Shown here: piece by piece, positions 48,401 to 62,359 of the stretch
Layout of the letters: each line of letters begins with the position of its first letter
How positions within the stretch are numbered: position 1 is the stretch's first letter
Notes under the pieces: generated by a model
What the model saw: only the letters and a program-made list of their open reading frames with translations
Databases searched by the model: none
Told to the model about the DNA's origin: nothing
NCBI GenBank assembly: GCA_034509425.1
Contig: JAVTVJ010000041.1
Location: 186,001 to 250,000, forward strand
Origin: Eopsaltria australis
Lineage: Eukaryota; Chordata; Aves; Passeriformes; Petroicidae
Length of the DNA stretch: 64,000 bases
Reading direction: 5' to 3'
Translations under genes and position numbers: made by a program

Positions 48401-51400
48401 GTGTTGAAACACACCATGATTTGTGGATAAATAAACCCAAATACACTCTTATTTATGAGAGATGTGAAAATTTGGAAGCTCAAAATTTAAACATAGTGAA
48501 ATTTTCCTTATTCCTTGCCAAGTTACTGCTTCCCTTGAAGTTCTTACCCCACCAAGATTGTTGTAAAGACATCTCTTTACCCAATGGAAACTAGAAATTG
48601 GACTTCAGTGTGTTCTGGCAGGACAGATCTCTCACTCTGGCCCTGACTTATGTGAAAACACACATTACTTCATTACTCTCCTCTGAGCTACTTCAGTTTG
48701 TAAGGAGAATAATTAGAGGTTCTGGGGAAAGGAATGAAGTGTTGCATATTTATTAGGAGACTACCAAGCTCAAAAGTCATAGTTACCTTAAAACTGAAAG
48801 TTTCAGATTCCAACCTACCAGAGATAATAAAAACAATATCACTAGGCTGACTTTTTCATTTAGCTTTCACTACACAATAAATGGGCAAGTCCTATCAAAT
48901 CTGCACGCTTAAACTTTCAGTGAGACAGATAATCTTTCAGATTTTATTATAAGAATATTATTTCCCCAAATTCTGATGTACGTTAAGAAATATAATTTCA
49001 TTTTGCATTTGTGATTTTATTGAGATAGAGAACAAGAGACTTATTTAAGGTGTTGGGGTAGGAATCTGCTCACCTGAGAGCAAAAACCAAAATACAAACA
49101 CATGAATATTATACTATGCTAGACTACATGGTTCTGTTGAATTTGAAATGCTTCATAAAACCAAGGTCTTTTTTGTTCCAGAATTTAATTTAAAATAAAT
49201 AACAAGTCTTTGAAATTGTTGACATGGGACTTTACAATTTCCTTTAAAATTTGCTTTTAATTTATTTTAATGGGTTTTCATTATAATAAAATTAAAAACT
49301 TCTTCTTGTTTGCTTTTGGTTTCTTTTCCTCATGAATGTATGTTGGGGTAGGGAGCTTAGTAAATTTCAGTCTTAATTCTGTTTTCATGAAGCAAAATTT
49401 TCATCCTCTCATTCTTCTAACATCCAGTGAATAGGCACTGGAACTGCCCCAGCCTTTTGTCAAACAAAAGTTTGTTGTGCTGCTGTTCTACTGGGCCTTC
49501 TTGTAGATGAACCACTGCATTTTTCAACTCCTCTTTCATTACCCAATGACAGAAAGTTTTTCTAAAAATCTTGAAAATAATTAGCATAAATACTGATTTG
49601 TGAATTCTCCTGAGAAGTGTTATTCAAAGTGATGAAGTGAGGCACAGTCAAAGTAAACTGGAGATTTAATGAGAAATGTTTGGCTTGATTCTTCTTTCCT
49701 TCACTTATAAATCACTAATAACTACTGCACTCTCTTAAAGCAAATTTAAATGTAATGGGAAGAAGCCATGCAACAGAATGTTTGTGCTAAAGTAAATATT
49801 CCTGGAAATGTTGATTTGTAACAATCATGCCCAAACAATGGAAATACTTTGACTTATAAAATCTTCCTTTATAATACACTCTCAATTATTTTAAAATACA
49901 TTTAAATCTGATCCCATTTATTAACAACTTTCAAGCAGATGGAGCATTTTTTTTCTGGAAGCATTTTGGTGAGAGGTGCATTGTTCCACATGCTGCAATT
50001 CCACTGATTTACAGCTTCTGCAGCTCAGGAAGCGTTTCTGGATACTCCTCTGTTTTATTCATTGCAAAGGAGAAGGGTTTACAGTGCAATCTCACTTTTA
50101 CAACATAACTTATAAATGAAAATAGTTACACAGTGAAAATTTATAGTGCTAGAGTCACTAACATATACTCAAATTTAAAGGATCAGATATTATGATTTTA
50201 CAGAGATTTTGCTCTTAAAGCTTTTTTTCACTTAAATTTGATCTAGCCAGAGAGACTGAGAGATTAAACAGCCATTTAAAGCAAGAGAATTTCCTTGTGC
50301 CAGATCAGAAAACCTCTATCTTTAATCACATGAGTATTTGATTATCTTTTGAACTGTATCATTTGTAGATTATCATAGAGACTTATTTTTACTTAATTTG
50401 TCACATATTGTTGATTTTTTCAAACTGGCACACCTAAACAAGAGTACTGTTTACATAAAGCTTTTATATAGTGTTTTAGATAGAGCACCGCTTCTAGGTA
50501 CTAAAGGTGTTACACAATCACTAATTATTTGGTCACTACAAACATATTATCATCCAGCAAGATAAAATTGAAGTAGAGGGATGAATTCCTTGGTATTAAT
50601 ATAAAGGCAGTGAAAGAAGGAGCATCAGAATTCAATAAGCACCATGTATTAAAGCTGAAGTATTGTTATTTCAAATTTATTACATAATGAGGCAAAAAAT
50701 AGCCAGTGACATTTTAAGAACAATTGGAACTGGAAAGTGATGTGAACCCACAGGAAGTATAAACTGCTTTAGAATCTTTAGGTCCTATGAGTCAAAGGAA
50801 ATAAAAGTATTTGTATTTATGATATGGGATGAAGCCTTTCAGTGCTATAAAAGTGATGAGAAAGAGGAGAAGCAAGTCAGGAGGAAATACTTGATGCCTC
50901 ACCTGGCTGCCCAGAAAATGGGCCATGAAGTTGGTGACAGGAACTGCTAGATTGCACATGGAATTGTGTCCTTACCATGAACTCGACTGTCTTCGAGCAG
51001 GATCAGCAGCCATAAATTCACACCTTGTTCCTGGTGGACCATGTGTGATACTCTCTGTATCTTCCTCAAAAGGTCTAAGGGACTGTGGGCAAATCTGCTT
51101 TGGACACATGATATGCAATGAGGAAAAAAAACCCAAACCTTAGACCAAAACCTTGGGTGTTTTGCTGTGAGGATGAGAAATAAGGTTTGAGCATAACCAA
51201 GAATCTAATTTTGTGAAGTACAGGAAAGAAACTACCAAGTAGAATTAAAGAATGGAGAGGCTGAATAAAAAAGAAGAAAATGCTAAATTAATAATGAGAT
51301 CACCTCTTGTACAAAAATTTTACCTCCTAAAATCTGTTTGTGCTATCCTGTCAACCCCATCTAATTTGCATGGAGAGAGGTTAAAAGGAGATGGCAGCTG

Positions 51401-53379
51401 TGCACAGTGTACCAGGGCATGAGAGAGTGTGCACATTGTGCAGTACACTTGGTCAAACTGCAATGGAGTGCTGGCACTGGCCCAGAAGGATGAAAAGTAC
51501 TGGCTTATGTTGATAAACAAGTATTAATGAAACAGTGTGAGAGACCAGAATGAATGATACAATCCTTGGCTCTATAACTGCATTAGCCTTTTTGTTTTTG
51601 CTTTTGTTACCATGTATTAACAGCCCTGAGTAACTGAGGGCTTCTTCTGACAGATGCTGCACATGTGTATGCATAAATACTTACATGACATATACACATG
51701 CAGAGAACTGGGAGGAGGACTTTGGCTTAAAGATTTATGAAATTTTGAAGCATATCCACAATATGTAAGATTGGTATTCTTTCTTAGTAATGGCTGTAAT
51801 GCCAGAAAATGTGATTATTGGAACTGAAGAGGAAAAGATAAAGACCAGAGAAAGATTGATAGGAGGGAGGAAGAAAATACACTGAAAGATACTGGCAATT
51901 GGTGTTACATAAAATATATCAGTGTGGGAAAAGTAGAAGAAAAATAGCAATTCCAGCTATATCTGTAGGTGCAAATCCTCTGCTACTGGGAACAACTTTA
52001 TGGACTTCAACAATCATAGATTCATACCTTGACAGGATTAAGACAAATAATGCATTAATTCAGTTTCCCCATTCATTTCAATTTCAGTAGCTACCAGAAG
52101 ACACATTAAAGAATGTCTTCTGAGCAAGTTGGTTTTAGGGTTATCTAGTGTATAAAGAGAACATAATGGAACTACTTTCCTCAAGCAGGTGAGCCCACAC
52201 TATAAAACGACTTCAAAACCTTCATACTCTGAAGCCTACAGTGAAAAAAACAGACAAAAACTTCATTTGAAGCCAATTCTTAGCTTATTTTTGCAGCTGC
52301 CTACTCTCACCTTTACTCATGGTGACTTTGCTGAAGCAGCACTGCCTCTCTCAGTCTCGTACACTGGAAGGACTGCATCGAAGAGAGCAGGTTGACTCAG
52401 CAAGTGTAAGAGCAGCAGGCTGGTTGCAGCCAATTTCAGCAGGAGGATGTGAAAGTTATTACATAACTTGCTCTGCAACCTGTTCAGCAAAACAGATGGA
52501 GAGTAGAAACAGATGCAAGGGCAAGAAGGAGTAAGAATACAAGGGTAGTAGGACAAAGAGGGGAACATCATAAAGGGGCAAATTGAAGAGTGAAGAAGAA
52601 GAGATAGAAAAGAAGAAAACAAGAGTTGATAGAAAACTCCTAGACTGTCTGATAGAAATGTAATTGATTGTGGTAATTCTGGTTAGTTTTCTCTTGTAGT
52701 TCCTTGCATTCAAAATACTCACTGAGAAAAATGCCAAAACAAACCACAAAACTCAGAAACAAAACATTTACAATACCATTCATATTCATTATACAATATA
52801 AAATTATCAATATTGCAAATTTGGTAGAATGTTATTTCACTTTGAAAATCTTATTTATTGAGAGAAATTCCAGAATAGTTTTACTGAAGTCAGTAAAGTT
52901 ACTTTCCATTAAGTGTAATAGAAGAATACTGTACTGCTAAGTATTTTGTAGATTACTAATATTTGCTAGGTTTTGCTAGTATTCATGTATATTGTTTAGA
53001 ATAATAAGTTGGTGTTTGACAGTTAAAATAACCCACCTAATCATCATTCCTACATTAGTCATAATTTATTTAGCTTTTCTTGTGGTACACATTTTCATTA
53101 CTCAGTTATCACTTTAGGAAATATTAAAGGTTTGAGTGCACTGATCATTCTGTATAAACAGGTTAGATTACTTCCTTATACATCTGTTTGCTGTTTGCAT
53201 GTGATATTTAGTGGAGTCTCTGCAAAGTGTCACTGTAGTCTTCTCCAAAGTCTTCCAGAAAAAAGTGAGGGTTCTTTTCATTGCTCACCAAGACTTTAGA
53301 ATAGGTTCATTAACAAATCAATGCTGTAGTTTCTCCTACGGCAAGGGTGCACTAACCAAGAAAGAAAGATAAATTCAGC
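45499..53379. other. Gene-free DNA
   Basis: No gene is supported. A 13-bp unit, CACTTATGACATT, is duplicated exactly at 45699-45711 and 45712-45724. A purine-biased region is listed at 52495-52640, and smaller purine-rich stretches lie around 51826-51880. A possible ancient repeat trace is at 52868-52900 (ACTGAAGTCAGTAAAGTTAC). Open frames of up to about 100 codons at 52317-52749 on the minus strand are low-complexity products of the pyrimidine-rich complement. Confidence 0.6.
52495..52640 (+). repeat. Purine-rich tract
   Basis: Over about 145 nt the plus strand is almost entirely A and G, made of GAAGA, AAGGAG and GGGG-type words without a fixed period. On the complement this gives S/F/L-rich open frames that should not be annotated as genes. 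Such homopurine stretches can form triplex DNA or position nucleosomes, but no function is shown. Confidence 0.8.
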
Positions 53380-53470
53380 TTATTTAATGCAAATCCACGC
53401 TAATTGTGCATTCTGTGATAACATTGGCAGGATAATTTGCTAGGAGTTTGATCTAAGTTCTCACACTGTA
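53380..53470. promoter_or_regulatory. Candidate conserved non-coding element with POU and homeodomain words
   Basis: An exact octamer ATGCAAAT (53387-53394) lies 6 bp before TAATTGTGCATT (53401-53412) in repeat-free sequence. POU proteins bind ATGCAAAT and homeodomain proteins bind TAATTG; this is established. That the pair is used here is inference. Confidence 0.3.
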
Positions 53471-53859
53471 TTTCAAGATCACAGAAGGATGACATTAAAA
53501 AGCGCACCACCAAGGAAAAATACTAATCTAATTTTACTGAAGATGAACAAAATTAACCTTCATTTGAATAAGCAAGCACGTATAGCATTTGGCAACTAAA
53601 ATCTGTCCTCTGAGGACACAAAAGGCAGTGATGAAACTGCTTATATTCCAACTCAAAACTTTATTCTTGAAGGCTTTTACACATGAGTAGGTGCTAAATA
53701 ATAATAATGAGCAGAGACTGAAACAAACTGCTGGTATCTGAAGGGTGTCAATGCAGTCAAGATAAAGAACTGGGAGCTCTTCAAGTGAGTTGGGGTGTGA
53801 CAAAATCTGTGCTGATGAATGCTGACATCCTGAATAAAATCACTACATGGCTTCACATA
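53471..53859. other. Gene-free DNA
   Basis: Nothing recognisable is present. The two minus-strand frames here (89 and 62 codons) overlap in different frames and show no family resemblance. Confidence 0.55.
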
Positions 53860-54130
53860 GGTCAAGAAACTACATTGTTTCCCTGAGCCACAATGACAGC
53901 AGGGTGACAGAGATTAATAGCTTTGTATTGACTGAGCAACTTCCAGTTCCTTATCTTTGTCAAGTCAAGGCTCTGTCCAAGAGCTGAAATTGTTATTAGA
54001 CTTATAATTGCAAAGACATTTAAAGGGTTTCCCCTTAAGGGACTATGAAATCCAATAAACCTTTCATAAAACCTCAAGCATTCAAGTGCAAAACCCTTGT
54101 CTCAGAGACAGGCACGCTCACAGCCATAAC
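53860..54130. promoter_or_regulatory. Candidate conserved non-coding block
   Basis: The stretch is dense in factor-like words: ACAATGACAGC, AGATTAATAGC, TATCTTTGTC, TTATAATTGC, CCAATAAAC and TTCAAGTGC (NKX2-like), with no repeats and no useful open frame. Its texture is like deeply conserved vertebrate enhancers. Conservation remains to be shown. Confidence 0.3.
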
Positions 54131-57100
54131 AGGGGAAACCTTGAAGCCTCTTACATTGAATAATGTTTGATTTATGAAGTTGGTTTTGAATTTGTATCAG
54201 TTATTTTATTAAAAATATATGAAAGAATGTTTTAAATATGAGTGAGCTGTGTTCACTTCTGTCTTGATCAAGTACTCCATGTGTCTGAGCTGGAGGTCTT
54301 TCTTCACCTGTCACTTAGATTCATGAGGGCTCACAAATACTGATTTTGTATTGCTAATTTAAGGTGCTTAATTCAATTTGGATGAGATTAAATCTCAATT
54401 TCTCACTGAAATTTCAAAATAAAAGCTGTAGGATCAGACTTGTATTTCTTTATTATTGTTGATTTGTAAGGAAATGTTTGCAGCTTGTAAAGAGTTTTCA
54501 GTGCTATATGTCAGGTTTACTTAATGAACCTATTTGAATGAGAGGATGGAATGTTTTCAAGCAGCAGATTTAGTGCTTATCTCTTTACTTAGAGTCTCTT
54601 CCAGTACAACACAGTGTAAACTGAGAGGTGGCACTGGCCTCAGGAGATACCAGTGTCTTTCTTTTGTTTGAGAAGCTCGAGCTTTTCTAGGAAATTATTG
54701 TGGTTTGTTAGTAACCCGTTCTGTGCTAAATTTTCTGTTACTCTGTTTATTTATTTCCTTCAAAACTCAAAGGGATTGCTGATACCAGTCATAATAGTGG
54801 TAACTGCAGTCACTTGGCAGCAGAGCAAATGATATTGCATGGTGCAAAGAAAGGTAGAGTCTGCCCTTGACTTTAAAGAAAGGAAATCTCATAAAACTCT
54901 TCTGCTATGATTTGTTTTGTTTTATTTTGCTGAGAGATTAAGAGATAAACAGGTAACATAATTTAAAACTACATTTTAGTAGTGATAATCAGACTTAATA
55001 GCCAAACATTCAGGCACATTCCTTTGATTATTTCATTAATTCTTCAACAAAACTGAGTCTCATTCTCTAGAATTACTTACTCCAAGCTATACAGATCTCT
55101 ACTAAGGTATCTGCAGCCACCACTGACTGCTCTCCAGATATTTCAAAGGTATTGATATGTGTTATGTTCTCATTTCACATATCACAGTGATAACTGTACT
55201 TGCCACCTCCCCTAGCTATAAGCTTTATTCTAGGAATATTGGAGTGACATGGAGATTATGCCTGATCTTCCCTTTAGCTCCAGAGAAGACAGTTTGAGCT
55301 TTTTGACAGTAAGAAAATGTTTTAGTTTTAGGGACCTGTAAACCCTAGCACTGAAGTGACTGTAAGATCCACAGCATCCACTGGATTGTATGAAGGCTTA
55401 TTTTTGGTTTGTTGTGTGTTTGCTTAATTCACAAGCACGTTTTAGGCTAATGCAACCATTATCAGATTTTAACCTTTTTCCCCCCTACCTGAGGAAGAAG
55501 GACGTTGTGCGAAGCTAACTCAGTTAGAGCTCCCTTGTTCTGTAAAACAGCATTATGTGCAAATTGTCAAGGGCAGATAAGCATGGGAACGTTTCATGCC
55601 ATGGTAAGAACACTTTCACTGAGGCTAGTGCAGGTAGTGAAGGTTCAGTGTAGGGCACAATAAGCAGGATTTTAGTCATACTGAATTAGGGAATAGTATT
55701 TTCCCTGCTGGCTACACCCTGTTTTCTACAGGGAAAAGTGCCCAAGGAATAAACAGGAAAGAATTAACAAACTGGAATGGACACAAAGTGGTAGAAGTAG
55801 TTAAAAAGGCTGAGGTATGAGGTGAAACTGAACAAACCCTTAGTATATCTATTTGGTGTTTTGGAGTTCATGGAAAAAGGAATAACACCATTAATCCTTC
55901 TGAGTATTTCTGTAAATATTGGATTTTTGTTGTATTATGCTTTTTTCCTCCAGTGTTTTTCACGTCAAAGCTAATTTCTACGTATATTGCCACAAATTAA
56001 CTTGCCTTCATTACTTGATTTGTGACAAAAATATTAAGCAGTAAAAATGTGACTTAGAGAAAGCTGTGATCAGTTAAGTTAGCCACTGGCAGAAGATGAG
56101 CAGGCCAGCCATCTCTTCTCTTATTGAATGTTTATCAGAAATTTTATATTTATGTATTTTATTTTGTACATGTTGTTCCCGTATATACTAAATAAGAACC
56201 CTCTGGATGCTCTTTCACATGAATATGCTGTGTATTTTCTGTCCATAATTGTGTCTAAGAAAGAAATTAAGAAAGACATCTATATCTATATCCCTAAGTT
56301 GTTTGGAAGTTGTGCTGTTTGTAGTTTGCTTATCAGAATTGTTGCCAGTTGGTGCAAGTCAAGAAGCCAGGAGCTGGTGACCTATTGATCAAACTACAAC
56401 AGCTACTGGAGTGAACAGACCTGTCCAGTATCTGCAAAGTACACTTCCAATTCTTAAGCCAGTTTTTAAAAGTAGAATTTGAATCTTGAAGTAATAGCTT
56501 GTGGCAAATAAAATAAAAACTACAGTCTGGGTGACTACTTAATTCAACATAAAAGGCCAGTTGGCAGCTGCTTTGTGATTAATAATCTAAAGGTGGGAGA
56601 GTAATTGCAGCAGTTTCTTCCTCTTTTTTTTTTTTCTTAAGTTCTTTTCCAACCATTAGTTTTATGTTGGTCCATCTGTAGAGTCATGTTTCATAATTGT
56701 GGTTAGATTTATTTATTTATTGAAATAACCACTTTAAATTCTAGGAGCTTCTTTAACAAAAGTTGTCTTAACAAATCCAGAGGACAAACTGTAGTAAATA
56801 GTAAACTAACATTTTAGTAGCTATATTTTGTTTAATAGATGCAATGACCAGTTTTAAAAATCATTAATTTCTAGGAATTGTAGTAATGAAATACTTTTTT
56901 TTTTTAATATCTGTAGGAGAGAATTAGTCAATTCAGGTTCTGTTCAGCTGTGAGTTTTATGTGCATGTGTTCAGGAAACCCATTTAATTTTGGACTTTCT
57001 CTGTTATCTGTGAAATCTAGATATTAAGCTTGGATTCCAAGATACATACAAACATAACCAGGTTCAATAGCCATTCAAGAATTCACATGGTGCTTTTACA

Positions 57101-57862
57101 ATCTTATGGGGAATACAAAAGAACACTGGTGTGGCCAATCTGCAATTGGATACCTCCCTGTCAAGCATTTCCCACAGAATCTTTCCAAAGCTTGGGGATG
57201 GCAACATCCTGCATGAAGAAAAGTTTCCTAGCATGAATAACTAAGTTATAGTAAAAACTTCAGGGTTCATTCTATAACTATACTTTGTCAGTAGTGCTAG
57301 GAATCAGTTATGGTGGTCATTTCATCATTTATCCCAAGGGATGATTTATTGTGGATAATTTTTCTGCAGCTGGAGATACTCAAAGTCATGGCAGCACAAC
57401 ATGGTGTGGGTGCAGCTGAGGTGATCTCATGCAGCTCCTGCCAGTACCTTCCCTCTCTGGTTACCTCTTACATCTGCAGCCAAAGGGGATCTGAACTACA
57501 CACTAAAGATCTATGATCTCATGAAATATAAATAGTGATTGCTGTGTATAATGAGAGGCCATATGAATGAGGTTTCTGTCCTGTAGTCAGTGGGTATCCT
57601 ACTGTCACTACCATTGAGAAGCCAGCATTTCCTGATAGTTATTATGTAGTGAGAGCTGTGGCAACCATGGCTTTCTCTCCACTGCTCAGGAAGTATTGGC
57701 ACTAATCCTGCAGTTAGGAGCAGTCTGGTAAATTTTGATTAAAGTCTTATTTTTTAATAGTTTTATCTGTGGGTTTTTTTATTGTGGTGGTTTTCTGGGG
57801 TTTGGTTTTGACTGTTTTTTGATTTGAAGTTATCATCATTCCACAAGTGAAAATGCTCACTT

Positions 57863-57895
57863 TTCTCACTATGTTAAAATTCTCACTATGTTAAA
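57863..57895 (+). repeat. Tandem duplication, 17-bp period
   Basis: TTCTCACTATGTTAAA occurs at 57863-57878 and again, identically, at 57880-57895. Such exact adjacent duplication suggests a recent slippage event. Confidence 0.9.
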
Positions 57896-58968
57896 TAAAG
57901 AGCATTGGCAATTTGGTTAGTAAGTGATATTTTTGAAGAATTTTCAAGGAAGCAGCTGATGCTGACAACAGCCCAGGCCTGTGCAAGGCAGTTTGTTCTA
58001 ACACTTGTTTCACATTGTTTTGTTGTTTATCCTGAGATAGATTTTAGTCAAGCTGCTGAGTGCAAATGAGGTTTGCCAAGTTATCCAATTTTCCTTTTTA
58101 AGTTCCAGAGGGAGCTACAAAACAGTTGTACTCCATTCATAATCATATTAATCTAACTGTACAGAACTATAGAGAACTGGGAGCAGATAGAATAGAATTC
58201 ATTGCACTTTTATCACAGGATAACATGATGTTTCTTCAAAAAGTTTGAGTGGAAGAAGAGAGATGAAAAAATAAAACCAGGCTATTTTCCCTTCCAATTT
58301 ATATTTCTTCAGGGTGGCACTGAATTTAAGAAGCCTTAAAGGGCCATAATTATCAATCTAAGCAGAGTTCATGTTCTATTATAATAGCATAAAGGGTTTC
58401 CTCTTCTTAATTTTGGTAATACAACACTTGAAAGATTGCAGAAAATGACCTTATGTTCCTTAACTGCTGCAGATGCTATTTATTGCATAAATATAAAGCT
58501 AGAAAAGAATTGTTGTTATTGATTATTGATACTGTTTTTTCAGTATAACTGAAACCTAATTTTGGACTCTGTAGTTACTGAATAAATGTGATACATTTAC
58601 CAGATGTATCATCAGAGATGATTCCTGCCCTGAAGACTTAATAGCTCTTGTGATTCAGTGACTTGCACAAATATAAATCACAGCAAGGCAATACATTTTC
58701 AATAAATCTGGTACTGCACTGTAAATCGGCCATGCAGGGTGAGGATATGATGGATCATAGGACAGGATAAGGCTTTGCTAGGTCAGAGCCTTATTTAAAA
58801 CTGGGGACCATAAGGACAGGTAATAAACCTTATGAGGGAAAGGAAATGCAGCTGTCTGTAGCAAAAACATGGAATCGTGTGTGTGCCACCTCTGTGCACG
58901 AGTCTGTTTAAATTCAACTGAATTTGCAAAGACATTTGAAGCTGTGATTGTTGCAGTTAGTGCCCTTC

Positions 58969-59003
58969 AGGAGAAGAAAAGGGGGAAGAAAAAAGAGAAA
59001 AAG
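58969..59003 (+). repeat. Homopurine run, 35 nt
   Basis: From 58969 to 59003 every base is A or G, with a central GGGGG. It is potentially triplex-forming, and no gene is associated with it. Confidence 0.9.
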
Positions 59004-62000
59004 TGCTGTAAAAATATTTTGTGAAGAAAAACTTTTGACCTCTCTATTGATTGTTAATTTTTTTTTAATATGCAGAGTAAGAAACAATTTATTTTCAGAA
59101 AGTATTGACTTCAAGGATCCTAGGTCTGGGAGGAGAATATTTATTAGTTTATATAATCAAAATGTTGAAAGTGTTTCTTTTTCTGTAGCCTTAGCTCTGT
59201 TTCTTTCTTAAAAGTAATAAACACTGTACACAGGAGTATTGCCAAAGTAGACTTCTGATACCAACCTGGGGTGTTGATATAGTTACATTGCTCTGGGAAA
59301 AAAATACTGGTGGTTTTATGAGTATTTCTGAAAATGAAAATACAGGAGAGAAGGTGGGGGAAGGGGATGGCATTTGAGATACCTTTTAAAAATTGTCTGA
59401 ATGTGTGGCACTGTTTCTCACAGGTTGCCTGGGTAAACAGAATATTTTTATTATTCTGAGTTTACCAGAATTTTCTTGCTAGATGCAGGTTATTATTGTG
59501 TGCGGAGAGCTTCAAGTCATATTACTTCCCTTCTTCTTCTGCTCTTTCTTTACTCTGCAGTTGGTCATATTTCTTCTTTCACTGTACATATGAGCATGTG
59601 CCCACCCGCTTGGTGACAGATGAGCCAGTGCCATGTGGGACACACTTCCAAAGCAAGTGGGACGAGCTAATGTATAAAAAAGCTCAGAAAGGATTCCTGC
59701 AGTTCTGCTGACTTCACTGCTATTACAATTTATGTGAGCAAATACTTTATCTCAACTTTTTCTGCCTCTCAGCCTTGCATATTTTAGCTGCTGTTTTTAA
59801 AGTGAACATGGGTTCTCTACAACAGGAGCGTCATCAGCACTAATGAGGATGTTTCAGACCAGATCAGACTCATCTTCAAATAATTCCCTTAATATTCCCA
59901 TGCTCACCCCAGTGGGCTAGAAAAAGAATTAATACAAAGCCTGTTGAAAAGAAAATTCTTATAGTCATAATCAAACATCTTGCTTCAATTAATTTTCTGC
60001 TTGGTCAGATCTTGACCCTGGACTTGAACTGAGACAAGTAATAGAGTATGATATAACCAAATACTTTGGAATTATTTTTTTAGAAATTGCTGTAATATAC
60101 CTATCATCAAAGAAATTTACTGCTGTTAAGGCTTAATGTAACAGTTTCAACTGTTTTAATTTTATATTAGGAAAAAATTGTAGAAGGACAGCTTAGTTAA
60201 TTGCCTCATTACTGGGAATTGAAGCAATATTATCATTGTTACCACAAGGATATTTTTTTTTTGGTAACAGGGGCTAATAATGGTAAAGTATTGTTGGGAG
60301 TTGGTTAAGGAATTATGATCCATTCTAGATATTCTTAAAAGGCTGCAAATGTTCATGTATTCCTGCTGACATATGTAGCCAATAATTTCCATCACAACAT
60401 CTCTGTGGAAATTGAAGAAAATATCTTGATAGGAACAAAATTAACACAGGTCACACATCACTCCATATGGCAAGTCACCGTGCCAAGACAACTCAAGGTG
60501 CTTTGTAGTAGATGGAAAGTCACTAACAAATACCTTTCTCTGTCAAACAGTGTTTCTGTTATCTAAAGAAAGTTTGACATCCATGTCTTCAGCCAAGATC
60601 CATCAGTGGTTTTCCATTACTTTATTACATTAGCTTAATCTGACCTAGAAGAAAATATAGATGCCTAAGCACAAGCTCTGTATCCTTGTGTACTCACCTC
60701 AAATACCTTGAGAAGGAGAAAAAAGTTGGCATTGGAAAGTTTAAAAATAATCAGTATAAATCCTTCCAGTGCTTGACCTTTACATACTGAAGTTCTCTCC
60801 CTGCCCCTTCTTTTGCATTTCAGCTGGGAGAAAATGGCCATTTATTACTTTTGGATCATGTATGGGAAGTTGCCTTCAACTTTACCTCCCTTCAGCTTTG
60901 CCTGTGAATGTTCACTGAGAACAAAGATTAGTTTTTACCCTGGCTGATCCATACACATCAGGTTGCAAAGTGGGGGCTCTGTGATGGAGCCACACCAATT
61001 CAGCCTCAGTACCACTGAATGAAACTTCCCCGCTGAACTTTTGCCTACAGGGTCCAAATTTTATCTCCTTCCAGCTATATATTTTACTCAATATTATCTA
61101 TAAAAGCACTGGAAAGCCTATGCTGAATCTGTGCTTATCTCTGGAATTATTAAACCCCACAATACTGTCCCCAGCAATTTCCTGCTGTATTCTACATGCA
61201 GATTTAGGACCTCAGTTTCTGAAAATGCTTTATAAATATGACAGCCACATTTTGATATTGATGCAAAATCAAACATACACATGCACTATTTGCCACTAGC
61301 TTCTGGTTTGCTGAGATCACATGTGAGTTCTTAATTTGGTTTTCAGGAGACATCTTGATATATTTCAACTGCTCTAGCACCTTCTGCATGAGTAATCCAA
61401 CCGTGTGCTATGGCATTTGTAACTGGGGAATGTTGTAATTCTCCAAGTGACATACAAAAAACTAAATAGATATGTTTGATGGGGTATTGACAGCAGTTGT
61501 CCTAGTGATATTGTGTTTGAATGCAGTATGGTTTTGCATTTCTCTAATTAGACTAATCACATCCCAGAATTTTGAAGACATAATTTCCAATACAACTGTG
61601 TAAAAGCAAAGTGCATGTTTTTATTCAGTGGCAATTGTAGGAGTATCACCAGAGGAAAGCTAAATCCTGTCTGTGAGTCTACAGTCTGCACATTTCTCAT
61701 AAGGCTGAGAATGATCTGCTCCTTATGGCCAGGTTCAAGTGACTTTGGGTTCAAAAGAATTTTTTGTTGCCCTTATTGAGGGCTAAAAATAGCCAATATG
61801 TTATTCTGTCCACTTACACCTATAAGTAAACAAACATATAAAATACCCATATAGAAAATCAGTTTTAAAATGGAAATGAAACAAGCTCGAATATAGTGTG
61901 ATATTGGCAAATATTGCATACGTTGCTATATATATATCTTTTACAGATCTTATCATACTGGAAAAACTAGTCATTTGTAGGTTTTTTTTCCGTATCCTCT

Positions 62001-62359
62001 ATTATAAAAAAATATTGCTTTGCGAAATATTTTATGCGGTTCTCAGAATTTAAATTTCCCAGAGTATGCATTCACAGTAGCACCAAGGAGCAAAGTTTCC
62101 TGTTCCATTTTTTTTCCTTTGGTCTGTTTGGTAAGGAACAGACTTGACACCCATCCTCTTGTTATCCTTTATGTGAACCTGCCTGTTCCAACTTTGTAAT
62201 CTCACAGATCAGGATTAACTTCCACTATAGGCTGCATTCATTTTAGGGGGATTTGCTCACAATATTGAAAGACAGGATGATATAAATGGATTAGAACTCC
62301 TGGGTCTTGCTCCCCATCTCATTCTCATTGTGCTTTGATCTTCTCTCCTCTGTCAGGAA

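Larger units (their letters stand above)
54131..62359. other. Gene-free DNA with minor repeats
   Basis: No gene is supported. Enhancer-like DNA lies at 55430-55640 (AATTCACAAGCACG, TGTGCAAATTGTC). Homopolymers are T12 at 56624-56635, T13 at 56895-56907 and T10 at 60253-60262. A 17-bp unit (TTCTCACTATGTTAAAA) is repeated at 57863-57879 and 57880-57895. An 8-bp-arm inverted repeat TGATACAT/ATGTATCA is at 58589-58611. A pure-purine run of 35 nt is at 58969-59003. Frames of up to 87 codons here are chance. Confidence 0.6.

Noticed and set aside
51999..52030. CAATCATAGATTCATACC as a minus-strand CR1 terminus
   Set aside because: Only the ATCATAG-type terminal word matches; the expected 'ggttggaa...ccttcaag' sequence does not follow.
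52317..52749. Overlapping minus-strand S/F/L-rich frames resembling signal or membrane peptides
   Set aside because: They are complements of a purine-rich tract: low complexity, in two frames at once.
57310..57516. 68-codon frame with TTTTTCTGCAG acceptor-like sequence inside it
   Set aside because: The frame has no recognised family and the donor candidate GAG|GTGATC is weak.
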